A DNA stretch of 64,000 nucleotides from Lates calcarifer. Its lineage: Eukaryota; Chordata; Actinopteri; Centropomidae. Of the stretch, positions 14,001 through 24,200 are shown one piece after another. The notes beneath the pieces were generated by a model, which saw only the letters and a program-made list of their open reading frames with translations, made no database searches and was not told where the DNA came from. A program made the translations under genes and the position numbers. How positions within the stretch are numbered: position 1 is the stretch's first letter; each line of letters begins with the position of its first letter. The stretch covers positions 16,095,087-16,159,086 of the forward strand of contig NC_066856.1 of NCBI RefSeq assembly GCF_001640805.2. The letters run 5' to 3'.

Positions 14001-15884
14001 GTGACGCATCGTGGCTGCCTTCTAGGCATTAAACCCTAAAGAGCTTTGTTGGAAAGCACTGAGAAGATTCTATTTCAACGTGCCACTGTGTAATTCACTT
14101 TGTAGAAGCCTTTCTGAATCGAAAAGAATTTAGAGTGACTTGAGTTCCTAAAATCAGAGGAAACAATGTTCCACAGATATATTTGGCATTCTGTCTCAAA
14201 GTACTAAAACAGTATCATGGATAATAGTAGAGCATTTAGACTGGAGGGACTATTTCAAGTATTTTACAAAAAACTGTTGTGAACAGTGCTGCTGTTGAAG
14301 GGTACCAGCAGTCACCAAATAGCCAACAGAGAACTACCCATTCATCTCCTGCAGCCTTTCCATGTGACACTTTCCTCCCTTCCAACTCCTCCATTTGCTC
14401 CCTTATTAGAGAGTGTGAAGTGGTGTTTGAATTTGGTTCCTGGGCCTCTTTCTCTGCTGCCTGCAGTAGCTCAATGCTGAGAAGGAAAAGAAATATGGGC
14501 TCATGGAACGATATTTCACTGGCACCAGCTTGACATTGATGGATAGAGGATCATTAGACATTTGCCAGTTTGCTTGGGCGTAGAGTTATTTTCAGCAATA
14601 ATGTATGGGAGAGGGAGCAGGGGCTGGAGGAGGGCCTCTGGTAAGATCTCAGAGGGCCACAGATTCCAGTTTGGTGGAGTTTTGTAAAAGTCTTGAAGCA
14701 AAATGTAGGTGGTGGAAACCACAGAGGGGCACAATATATTACATTGCAGGTTTAGTTTAGTAATCTCTGATAGAATTTGCAAAGCACTGTCACTGGTTTC
14801 CTAAAGCAGCGATTTCCAACCTTTTATGTCAGACATACACCCAATACCCTGTCAGATGAATGCCCACTCACCAACATGATACATTATTTTCCAAACATAC
14901 CAGATTTTAAACTGGATGTTATTTAACGCTGTTAATTTAATAGTGGATATTGTTAGTATTTGGGTGGTTTAGTCAAATTTGCATTTGTACCACCAGCTGC
15001 AGGTAGATGTCTCAACCATTTATCCTTCACTTTTAGCTGTTTCTGCTGTTTCATTACTTTTAATGAACAGTTTCAATAATTTACATCTCACTATTTCAAC
15101 TGCATTTTGATGGAGCCATTGTTTATCCATACTTAATTGCAACACACTCTTAACTGCAGCATGTAGTGTGTAATTTATATGTTTGCCAATTTAGGTAATC
15201 CACTGTGCGTGTATCTTCTGGGGTAAAAGTATCAGTGGTTGGGAATCACTGTCATAATCTATCAGGCTTTTCAAAAAGCCACGTCTCTGCATCTTTTCAG
15301 CTGACTGGCACAGAAAGTGTGGTTGTTGTCAGTCAATATTGACTCAGACACCTCTCCCTTTTTCTGCAGTGATGGTTCTGCTAATTGTGACAATGCGTCG
15401 GAGGAGGAAGGAGCCTCTGATTCTGGAGGAGGAGAGGGACATCAGAGAGAACATTGTCCGTTATGACGACGAGGGCGGGGGAGAGGAGGACACAGAGGCC
15501 TTTGACATGGTTACCCTGCGCAACCTGAATGTCATCAGAGACCCCAACGTACGGCGAGATGTCACACCAGATACACCTACCTTCTTCCACTACCCATCAG
15601 CTACTCGCCCGTCCTATAAATCCCTGCCGGACAATGTGGTGTTTCGAGAGTTTATTTGGGAACGACTTAAGGATGCTGATGTGGACCCGTCAGCTCCCCC
15701 ATATGACTCCCTGCAGACATATGCTTTTGAAGGCAGCGGCTCAGTAGCAGAGTCACTAAGCTCACTGGAGTCACTAAGCACAGACTCAGATCAGAACTAT
15801 GACTATCTCAGCAACTGGGGACCACGCTTCAAAAAGCTGGCCGACCTGTACGGCAACAGCGACGGCACCAGTGTGTTCTCATAG
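4878..15884 (+). CDS. cdh7: Cadherin-7 (type II classical cadherin), 3' part: last three coding exons
   Basis: Calcium-dependent homophilic adhesion receptor of the plasma membrane that links to actin through catenins. Three exons (4878-4995, 8447-8695, 15370-15884) join in phase 1/1 to give 293 residues and a TAG stop. They encode the EC4/EC5 junction, EC5 with the membrane-proximal VCDCDSDG...SC cysteine cluster, one membrane span starting at STGALLAIL, and the tail. The tail keeps the p120 core [15 protein letters not shown], the beta-catenin segment [19 protein letters not shown] and the terminal [13 protein letters not shown]. Assignment to cdh7 rather than cdh20 or cdh8 rests on family-specific stretches recalled from the vertebrate proteins: [35 protein letters not shown] and QTYAFEG. 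A convergent cdh19 neighbour supports it. The exon coding the preceding NDN-containing segment is absent from 1-4877, so the 5' part of the gene lies outside the window. Confidence 0.92.
5405..5560. repeat. Fragment of the (ggtggaagaagtat) fish repeat in cdh7 intron
   Basis: ggtggaagaagtatccagg, ctaagtaaatgtag, cctgcattcaaatgtac, and aaagtactaattatgcagaatgg follow the order of the family. Confidence 0.6.
6825..6980. repeat. Fish repeat fragment (gctaagctaagctaac type)
   Basis: aggaacagttcagaagtcac, ggctagccatttccccctacttccagtc, then gctaagctaagctaacttgc and actagcttcatactcaac match one side of a widespread teleost element. Related pieces are at 40850-40940 and 44530-44680. Confidence 0.6.
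8447..8695 (+). CDS. cdh7: cdh7 exon (second from last): EC5 and first half of membrane span
   Basis: The acceptor is ttttacag and the donor gtaaga; the exon is 249 bp, phase 1 to phase 1. It encodes [13 protein letters not shown], the conserved [16 protein letters not shown] strand, the cysteine cluster (CDCDSDG, then SCG) and the first part of the hydrophobic helix. The corresponding cdh19 exon is 252 bp. Confidence 0.95.
10969..11011. repeat. (TG)n microsatellite, about 21 units
   Basis: Uninterrupted dinucleotide run in the last cdh7 intron. It explains the poly-CV peptides that appear as spurious frames here. Confidence 0.98.
14807..15251. mobile_element. hAT-like MITE with terminal inverted repeats, in last cdh7 intron
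   Basis: The left end cagcgatttccaacc and right end ggttgggaatcactg are inverted copies (13 of 15). The CAGNG start and internal gtcagacatac are typical of hAT-type non-autonomous elements. There is no transposase frame. A second copy is at 46091-46447. No clear 8-bp target duplication is visible. Confidence 0.65.
15370..15884 (+). CDS. cdh7: cdh7 last coding exon: end of membrane span and catenin-binding tail
   Basis: A strong pyrimidine tract and ctgcag precede 15370, and the coding part ends with TAG at 15882-15884. It begins with MVLLIVT (end of the membrane helix), followed by a basic stop-transfer MRRRRKE. The juxtamembrane p120 core and the distal beta-catenin-binding domain both look intact, so this copy should couple to catenins normally. 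Confidence 0.96.
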
Positions 15885-16250
15885 CCCCGAAATGTCTCTC
15901 TTAACATTTAAATAAGAGTAATTTATTGTCACAGAAAATGATTTTGTCTGCCTTAGTGCACTGGAGGAAAAGATTCAAAGACAACGCAAGAGAGACTGAA
16001 AGATAAATACTTTGACTTCAAAGATTTTTGGTTTGTTTACCTCCTTGTATGGATTTTCAAAAGCGTGCCATGGTGAGTTTTGACACAGACTTCAAAAGTG
16101 GCTTGAGTGAGGAGGAAACCTTGTGTGCAAAAGACATTAAAGGTTTCAGATTTTGGGCTTGAGTCCAACCGTTGACTGCAGAATGCATACATGTTGGAGT
16201 ATTTTTACGGGGAGACACCTGTCCTTTCATTCCAGCAATGGGCACGGGCC

Positions 16251-16283
16251 CACTCTTGCAAGCACTCTTGCAAGCACTCTTGC
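16251..16283 (+). repeat. Short tandem repeat in cdh7 3' UTR
   Basis: The 12-base unit cactcttgcaag occurs twice in full and once in part, followed by cttt. It is probably a polymorphic minisatellite-like stretch. Confidence 0.7.
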
Positions 16284-17279
16284 TTTGATGCATTCCTTTG
16301 CTATCTTTGTGCTAAAAAAAAAAAAAAAACATAGAAGTTTCTCATGAAATGCTATGTCCCTGGTGGCTAATCAGTAGTCATTTGACTGTTCATAAGAAAT
16401 TTGACAATTTCTATGGGGGTTTTGTTTCTTTTCTGGGTTTTTTTCTTTTATTGTTGTTGTTTTTTGGGTTGGTGGGGCAGGGTAAGGAGGGGCTGTTTTT
16501 CATAAACATTTAAATACAGAGCCACATTAATCATGGACTCAGTCATACATCTCAACACTATATGAGAAGTGCAACTGCACACACACAGTATAAACACATT
16601 GTAGATGTGCTAAGGAAGTGATGTGAAGACATAAGTTGTGCAAATAATGAAAAGAACGACACTCTGTCAGTTTGATGTCTCCACTGGGTGAAACAGGAAA
16701 GCATATAATTTCTCTTATTCTCCTAACAATACATTTTGCAGATGTTGCAATGTAGTGTTTGTCTGAGTCTGTTTTTTCTTCCGCCTTTCTATTGCCAAGT
16801 CCAATGTATGATTTCTGAGCTATAAAATGTCGGGATTGAGTTGTTCTGCTTTTGTACGAGGCAGGTGTGGGGGTGGGGTGCGGGCTGGGAATGTCTCCTA
16901 CATCTGAAAGCTTCACTGAAGGATCTGTCCTCATTGTGCTTGACTGCAAAATTTACGCCACCTAGACTTTAGAAAAAAGAATTTGTTTCTGAGCAGTGAC
17001 TGTCCTTCCCTGGGTGAAGTTGCAGTTTGTAAGTAAATGAATTTTGCTTCTGTAGTTTGCAGAGTTCAGCATATATTGTCATTCAGAAATGAAACCAATA
17101 ATGTTCATGGTTTGTTTATTGATGGTGAAAGGACACACTGTATGATAATCATATTGTGACATTTTTTTCCAGCTTTTACAAATTCTGTTAAAATTGGGTG
17201 TCGACATGTACAACCGATATGTATTATTTATTTTGAAGAGGCAGAATTGTGCAAATGATGTTTTTATCCTTTTGCTGAA

Positions 17280-17285
17280 AATAAA
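17280..17285 (+). terminator. cdh7: Polyadenylation signal AATAAA for cdh7
   Basis: Canonical hexamer about 1.4 kb after the cdh7 stop codon; the nearest alternative is at 17382-17387. Chosen by position only. Confidence 0.5.
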
Positions 17286-17589
17286 ATTGACATTCAGTTC
17301 CTTAAATGACTGAAGGGGTTTCTTGCAGTCCATCTGAACCCGGGGTGAAAGGTAAATACACAATAAGGGATTATTTCTGACAATAAATTACAACAGGATC
17401 TGACAATAATGATTGATGCTTTCAAACGTGGTGCCTTATTGTCTGTGCATTTAGAGAGGTCGAGGAACCAGTGAGGGGGCTGGAAAGGGAGACGAGAAAA
17501 TATTATTTTTTCATAACGCTGGGTAAGAATCAGACTCGAATTTTTAGTTTCAAGACCCAATACAAACATCCAAAGGCTGCAGGAAATAA

Positions 17590-18060
17590 GCGTTCAGCAT
17601 CAGATCAAATGGCGCAGACGGCAAAGACGCCTAATTGGTAACTGCGGTTGCAAGCTTAATGTTTACCAAATATAATGAATTTTGAAGTTAAACGTCAAAT
17701 ATGAACGCTCAAAGGCTCGAAAACATTAGTGTTCGCTATCTTGCCACATACAGCAATACATTTTCCTACACCAGGTGCTCTACAGTAAATTGTCCAGATG
17801 ATTAGCTCAGGCAAGTAAGCATCTGCTTGACAATGTGAAAACCACGAGTTCGAATCTTGCCTGCAGCAGTAACTTTTGCGGTCATACAAACAAATGCAAA
17901 TACTCAGAATCTAGAAAAACTTGGAAAAAAACATCCAGCTGTTTAGCTCAAGCTGACAGACGTTGGATTTGCAGACCAAAGACTGAGTTCAAATCTTACC
18001 TGAGGCAGACAAAATTTTGAAGTGCAACACCCAAAGTGGAGGTTTAAAGGCTCTCCGAAA
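17590..18060 (+). repeat. Tandem run of three degenerate tRNA-like (SINE-like) units
   Basis: Three units each have a Pol III A-box-like stretch: tggcgcagacgg near 17610, tagctcagg at 17803 and tagctcaagc at 17944. Each also has a B-box-like stretch; the best are gagttcgaatc at 17846-17856 and gagttcaaatc at 17985-17995. A similar tail follows each unit (aattttgaagt at 17678 and 18013, aacttttgcgg at 17871). The spacing is about 191 and 141 bases. T-arms pair at four of five positions but acceptor stems do not pair, so these are not functional tRNAs. Confidence 0.5.
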
Positions 18061-18088
18061 GCTGCTCCGTGCGAAGGGTTCTGGTGGC
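18000..18088 (-). CDS. Possible third exon, overlapping a tRNA-like repeat
   Basis: A pyrimidine-rich tract ending gttag precedes 18088, and gtaaga follows 18000. In the phase left by the second candidate the 29 codons are open. The donor lies in the antisense of the degenerate B-box of a tRNA-like unit, so this would be an exonised repeat if real. It may also be chance. Confidence 0.2.
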
Positions 18089-18393
18089 CTAACGAGACAA
18101 GCGGAGACCGTAGAGAGAGTTATGAAACAGATGAAAAAAAACAGCAGCTGAAATTTTACAAATAAATAAATAAATAATGATAACAATAATAATAATCAGC
18201 TATATATTATAATTGCTGGACATCAACGCTGCTAAAAAAAAAAAAAAACAATAATATTAGACAATTATATTAGACTACACGACTATATTCTACTGGACTG
18301 CGTGATTACTATATTACTATACTGATACTATTAATGAATACATACAATCACACACATCTAAGAAGTAGGTAGACCAGTGTAAAAGTTCCTTAC

Positions 18394-18474
18394 CTTGTCT
18401 AGCTTTCGCCTGAAGATCATCCATTCTGGTTGGGTCCCGTTCCAGGTTAGAGTCCATCCTCTTCAGTGTCATGT
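18394..18474 (-). CDS. Candidate second exon of the unrecognised - strand gene
   Basis: 81 bp between acceptor attcctcag and donor gtaagg. In the phase left by the first candidate exon it is fully open (MTLKRMDSNLERDPTRMDDL, then QAKARQ) and ends again in phase 1. The hydrophilic, charged sequence could be helical. No family is recognised. Confidence 0.35.
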
Positions 18475-19291
18475 CTGAGGAATTAGTATCAGTGGATCAT
18501 TAGTTACAAACATTCTGGTCCAATTCAGACAAAATGAGTCAGTAACGAGTTAGTAATTACTGTTAAAAAATATTTTTTCAAAGAAGGGGTTAATGAGAGC
18601 CCGCGGGCTGTTAACGGCGCCGCTAACGTTAAGTTATGGTGTTTCACGTTGTTTCTATACGTTGTTTCTTTAGGATTCCTTCAGTGTCAAGGTAGTTTGT
18701 ACTGGAAGCTGAATTATCCACAGAGGTCTCATTGAATAAAGCAGTTTCACATTTTAAAAAAATAATAAAGTTTCTCCGTGACGCGGACACAGGACGCTGA
18801 GACCGGCTGTTTGCTCAGCTCGTTTCTCTACAATCCTGACTAAAACTCATCACAATCTTTAAGTCACATACTTCTATCACCGCGTCAATCACTCCTGTTC
18901 ACCCTAAGACATTAGGATGAAGCAGGTAAACATAAAACAAGAAGAATATCTAAATATTAATTCAATCAAAGAGGACGTGTCACCAGGGGGCCGTCAGCTG
19001 CCCGGATAAGATGATCAGATTGGATGGAGAAGGGAGAGAGACCCAAGTCTCTGTGTCAGTTTATTGCTGGAGACGTCTTGCAAAGTAAGAACATCAGTAC
19101 GTTTGATTTGGAGTTAGTGGCACTGAACGATGACTGAGGTGTGCAGTTCACAACAATGACACATGGTATTGACGGAAGCATTTTTGCACATTAAAAATAT
19201 TTAGGATTACAGCAGGTTAACCTTTACAGACCAGAGTCCCTTGTGCCCAAAGCAAAGTTTGTCATTTCAAACGCACACACATCAAGACTGC

Positions 19292-19390
19292 ATCAATCAA
19301 TCAATCAATCGCGAGGGTGAACGGCTGCATCGTCCGGCGTCCCGTCAGCAACCTGACGGGCGATGCGCGGAGTCGCGAGGGCCCGATCAA
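19292..19390. repeat. (ATCA)n repeat followed by GC-rich inverted repeat
   Basis: A short ATCA/TCAA run (19292-19310) precedes a CpG-rich stretch. This holds a perfect 8-bp inverted repeat CCCGTCAG-CAAC-CTGACGGG (19341-19360), flanked by two copies of tcgcgaggg. No known RNA family is recognised. Confidence 0.6.
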
Positions 19391-20247
19391 CGCTGCTTGA
19401 AGGTTTAATCACTCATAATGAAATCACAGCTGGTAGAGTGTAAAACTAATTTTAACCACACATTTATCAAGGTTTTGACTGAAACCTGAGTGATATGAAA
19501 TCAACAATAGCTATAAAGTGGTGAGGCCAAATGTCTGAAGTGACATAACTTGTGTCTGCTTGCTGCTGGTGGTGATGTCATATAGTTTGCAGACATTGTA
19601 ACGCTGCATGTTTAAGTGCAGGCTTCTCTGCTTCTCTCGTGTTCAGTATCTAGAGCCCCGCGCAGCACCGCGTTGTTTCTCAGGCGATGGCCCGCAGATG
19701 CAGCTGGTGAGAGCAGCACCTTTCCCCTCTCCCCCTGTCACTTGTGCGCCACGTTGCGCGGTCTCCCGCAGCAGCTAGAGGCGTGTGAGCGTAGAGCTCC
19801 GAATATTCAAAAAGTAGACTGATTTGTTGCTCAGTATGGGCAGATTAGCATACTATTTCTAACTAGTCTGAGGTGCGTTCTTGGTGAGTGGAGCTTGGGA
19901 CGAGTCTCTACGTGCATCTGTACACTGGCGAAGAAAACATGACATGACAACATATTCCCATTTTGGTTTGGGTGGACAGAGAAGCAGCGCGAACAGAAGT
20001 GACACATATAGCAATGTTTAGGAAACACTGGACCCTAGAACAGGGTTGGGGGCATATTTTCATGATGCACTGGTGTTCCTACTCATAACATTTAGTCAGT
20101 ACTCCAGCAGCTACAACAGTAACGAGCTGCTGTCATATCTAATAACATATCAGAGAGACCGTAGCTGTACTTTTACTTTAGTCCTTTAACCACAACTTTT
20201 GACTTTTACCTAAAAAGCATTATTTACACACTGATATGTTCACTTAC

Positions 20248-20314
20248 CTTGTCGATGATGTAACTCGGTAACGTCCTCCAGCTCTGGGTTCTCGGCTGAC
20301 TCATGGAGATCCAT
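20248..20314 (-). CDS. Candidate first coding exon of an unrecognised - strand gene
   Basis: From an ATG at 20314 the frame reads MDLHESAENPELEDVTEL and on to a consensus donor (CAAG followed by gtaagtg at 20247), ending one base into a codon. It lies downstream of the CRE/ETS/YY1-like promoter. A leader segment upstream carries two similar copies of GGT(G/A)CAGAGGTCTTG. I do not recognise the product. The short length and weak start context (T at -3) keep this tentative. Confidence 0.35.
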
Positions 20315-20476
20315 CAAGACCTCTGTACCATCTCTGTCTTCATTGATCGTCTCTGGACTTCATCCTGTCTTCTCGTCCAGCAAGACCTCTGCACCACCCG
20401 TGTGTGTCTGTGTCAGTGTTTTGTCTGTGAACTTCATCCGCTGCTAAGCATTAGCCGACTTCCAAACTCAGGTGAA

Positions 20477-20704
20477 GGCCGCCATTTTTGACGCTGTTCT
20501 TCGGTCAGTTTCTTGCTTTTTTCCCCTTCCGAACCACATCTTTTAGTAGGAGTCGATAGTTTAGAAAGATAGATAGAAGGTTTCACAGTTTGATCGATTT
20601 GACCAACCCAAACGTAAACCACAGGTACTTTGAGAGCCTTCACGCGGCTGTTTACCTTTTCCAAAAATCACTTCCTACTCTTCAGCTGTGTTTCGCTGAC
20701 GTCA
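20477..20704 (-). promoter_or_regulatory. Candidate CpG promoter on - strand with CRE, ETS and YY1-like sites
   Basis: Read on the - strand, a perfect TGACGTCA (20704-20697) is followed by an ETS-type AGGAAGTG (20676-20669) and, about 180 bases on, by AAAATGGCGGCC (20477-20490 region), a YY1-type element usual at or just after a start site. This combination in this order is typical of housekeeping promoters. It precedes two phase-compatible exon candidates. The sites are seen; activity is inferred. Confidence 0.45.
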
Positions 20705-20763
20705 TTCACAAGCAAACGATTGACCTGGATTCTGTCCAATCACAAACAAGCACTCAATTCAAC

Positions 20764-21240
20764 TAAACTCAGCTTTATTTATAAAGCACTTTAAAAACAA
20801 CAGAGTTGAACCAAAGTGGTGTACACAAACAAAAAACAAAGCAAATAAAAAACAATAAAAGCCAATAAGATAAAACAAAAGCCAAAACAATACAAGCCAA
20901 CATCTCAAACTGTGTTAAAAGCCAAAGAGAAAAAAAATGTTGTAAGAGAGGATTTAAAAACAGGATGTGAGTCGACCTGTCTGATGTGCAAAGGCGACTC
21001 ATTCCACAGCTTCGAGGTAGCGACCGAAAAAGCGCGGTCACCTCTCGATTTCCGAGCGTACAGCTGGAGCAGGTCGGACAGATACTGTGGGGCCAGGCCA
21101 TGAAGACATTTAAAAACAGAGAGAAGAATTTTAAAATCAATCCGAATATGAACTGGGAGCCAATGAATTGATGCTAAAATTGTGGTAATGTGCTCCCGTT
21201 TTTTAACACCTGTTAAAAGTCGAGCAGCAGTGAAAGAAAT
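20764..21240. repeat. Dispersed fish repeat (tttatttataaagcac type)
   Basis: Begins ctcagctttatttataaagcactttaaaaac and continues with accaaagtggtgtaca. It then has a GC-richer core with gactcattccacagc, agcgcggtcacc and gggccaggccatgaagacat. I recognise this order from a very common teleost interspersed repeat found near many genes; the class is not certain. It has no long reading frame. Confidence 0.6.
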
Positions 21241-24200
21241 TGTTTAACATTTGGAGAATTGTTGCAATAGAAAAAAGGCTGGACTTAACCACTAATTTAA
21301 TCTGTTTATCAAATTTGAATGTGACCACCCTTTCCCAACCTTAAAGTCATACTATGCATTATTTATGCATAATTGACAATTGTAAACTGTTTCTGATGTC
21401 ATTAAAATCCCTCAAATCAATAACATGCAGCACGTGTCATCTGTCTCTTCAGTAGCTAAAGACTACAACCATGACTTAATGACTTTGTTATATTACATTG
21501 TATTATTTCCACATTTCATACATTATTATTTATACATTAAATACATAAATATAGTTTCAATGGCCTTCTTATAGCCTAAAACATGAGAGAGTTCTGTTGG
21601 TTCTCTAGCAAAATTGGAGAACCAATTGGTGCAGAGTGTACAACACACTAAAACTGTTCCCTGATGGGAAGTCTAGTCTTCTTTCTGTATAGGGGATTGG
21701 ACAATTAGGCAAAAATATACAAAAATATTAGAATAATCAGATATAGCCTTTGTTTGCTATTTTTGGTTAGTTTACCATCTTGGCACTCAGAATGTGCTAT
21801 GTCTTGTTTTTTACCTTAATTTACCCTGAATTCAATCAGGTGGAATTTCAGCTGAAAAAGAGTCCATATGTGAAATTCATTCTAAAATCACACTTGTTTT
21901 TTCCATTTTCTAATTTTTGAGTTACTGTAGTGACCTGTGACAATGACCCACATAACATAGGCTTTAGTTAAAAAGCAGCGGACTTGCGTCTCCTGCTGTT
22001 GCTGCATTTCGACAGCACTCAGAGGTTCATGAATACAACTGACAGTATAATTCATGGTGATGCAAGAGATTGCAAGGGACTTGTTATGCATCTTTGCTTG
22101 GTAAATATGTCGTCTCCTTACAGGTATTGACATAGTTTCCAAAGCTTTGAACCTGGCAAAAACAAAACATCTGAGATTTTTTTAAGTGTGATTCAGGAGT
22201 AACCAAGGTCACCATGTGTGCTCATTCTGATGCAGTTCACACAAAACTACAGGAGTGCAGAGTGTTCTTTCTTACAAATTCACGGGTTACCGTACATGAT
22301 ATTCTCTTGCATCGCGTATTCACAACCAGAGAGAACACTACACATAGCAAATAGAAGGATTCTTGTGGAAATCAATAGATGAATATCTCTTATAGTGGAA
22401 TTGGAGGACATATGCAGTCAGAGCTGAAGTTTGAATATACAAACATTTCTTCTTAACACTTTCAGGAGTAAATAAGGTGGCTATAAGCAATAAAATATAT
22501 GATACATATTTGCTAAATACAAAGTATACAGCTGTTATTCAAAAGGTCACACTTATGTACTCTTAAAAATGTAGTGTTGAATTTCCATTTGTGCTACTAT
22601 ACAAAATGTAAGCATATGAACAGTAATTTAGCATTTAGCCTTGACTCATAACTGTCACTTGCAACCAAATTAGCCTCACTTTAAAACGTATACTTTAAAA
22701 ATGTTGTGTTAAAACTCAAATGCAGTTCTCCTCTATCTCCTCAAGTTTTATGAACAAGCAAGATACTCATCTATATGGATTTTTTTGTGATATTATAGCA
22801 AGATACACCTTGCAAGTTACATACAGAGTTCATGAGATTTCTGTTATCTACAGAGATAGATAGAGGCCTGTACACAGACATCTGATGTAAACTCCAGCGC
22901 TGATAGTGGCTGTGACCAGGTGATGATTTTGATTGACCAGCTGTCAATCAAAATCAGCAGAAAGTGTCTTAAATGCCTGGTGCCTGGGGGTACTTATGGG
23001 CAATCAGGGACCCTCTGCTATCAGGGGCTCAATCTGGACCTCAGTTGATTACTCCTGTTGGCCCTGACACCTGCTTGGCTATAGGGAGGCCCTGGGCAAC
23101 TACAGATACTTCACTCAATTTTTATCATAACCATGCATCATCAACAAATTGCCCTGACAAAGAGGTGCCCATTTTCAGAGACTCTCAGTGAGATGAGGAA
23201 CATGCTTTTCCTCAAATTGTCTGCTGGAATATCGCTAATGGAGTCTGACCTCTTGGCTGCCTGTTAAAGAAATCATTCTCTGCAGTACTCTTTTGGCTGC
23301 ATGTGCAACACAGGTGTCTGAGATCATTTATCATACAATTACTCTCTTCCTTTATGCTCTTCTTTGAATCACAGCACTGTCTGTACTTTCATGTGATTTA
23401 CAGCATGATTGTTTTAATTATGATGTGGTTTTGTGGGTATAGATTAAATGAGCATGTGGTGTATGTGCCAGAATATAATGCCTTAAATCAACAACCAGAA
23501 ATGTGTAGGAAGTTAATCATGAGAAGAATTCATTATAGATATTAAGGTGAAAAAAATGTGCTTTAGGTATATTTTTCTGCAGGGGTTCCAGACATTTACC
23601 TCAAGTATAAGATGTTCTCCTATCTAGCGTTGTGGCTGAGAAATGAGTTGAAATATAAGCTTAGCTCTAAGCCAACTGGGGACTAAGTCCCCGCATATTT
23701 ATGCATGTGGGTGAATATTTATTTCTGTGATTACCCAGCATGAAACAAAACTCCAAAGAAAGTCTGTCTCCGTTTTCTTGTTCACACGCAGAACAAAAAT
23801 AAAAATAAATAATCCTCTGCTCGTCCATCCTGGCGTGCCTGTTGGTGGCAGAGAGATTGGGCCCCATGCACCGGCATCAGCTGGACGACTCCTCACGGGT
23901 CCTTTGAAAAAGAGAAAAGGAGGGAAAGGAAGATCAAAGGCCGTTGCAGCACCATGTTTTATTCTCTGTCTCTCTCAGCAGCGCTCATACTTCGCCTGCC
24001 TTCAGCAAGAGAAATGTCAGACCTGAGGTTTGTGTACTCTATAGTTCCACCCAAATTAGACTGGTCCCAGACCTGGGCAATATAAATAATTCTCTTGAGA
24101 GGTATGTGTGTGAGTAGGAGTGCAACAGCTTGCTCCTCGAGTGCCTGGGGAACGCAAGGAGTGGAAAAGTAGGTCAAAGTGGCAAGATTAGGGTAATAGC

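Larger units (their letters stand above)
8696..15369 (+). other. cdh7 last intron
   Basis: 6.7 kb, non-coding. It has the (TG)n run at 10969 and the hAT-like MITE at 14807-15251, which ends 118 bases before the last exon. Confidence 0.85.
15885..17305 (+). other. cdh7: cdh7 3' UTR (probable extent)
   Basis: Non-coding sequence after the stop. The first good AATAAA is at 17280-17285 and another is at 17382-17387, so cleavage is probably just after 17300 or 17400. It contains a short tandem repeat of a 12-base unit (16251-16283), an A run near 16314-16329 and a T/G-rich stretch around 16420-16500. The end is inferred from the poly(A) signal only. Confidence 0.55.

Noticed and set aside
4878..15884. 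Assignment of the + strand gene to cdh20 or cdh8
   Set aside because: The tail stretches [24 protein letters not shown] and QTYAFEG and the EC5 stretch VDKDEP agree with cadherin-7 as I recall it, and the convergent cdh19 neighbour fits. A tree would settle it.
17800..17870. Functional tRNA gene
   Set aside because: A-box, B-box and T-arm are present, but the acceptor strands do not pair and the anticodon arm is poor, so it is called a degenerate tRNA-like repeat.
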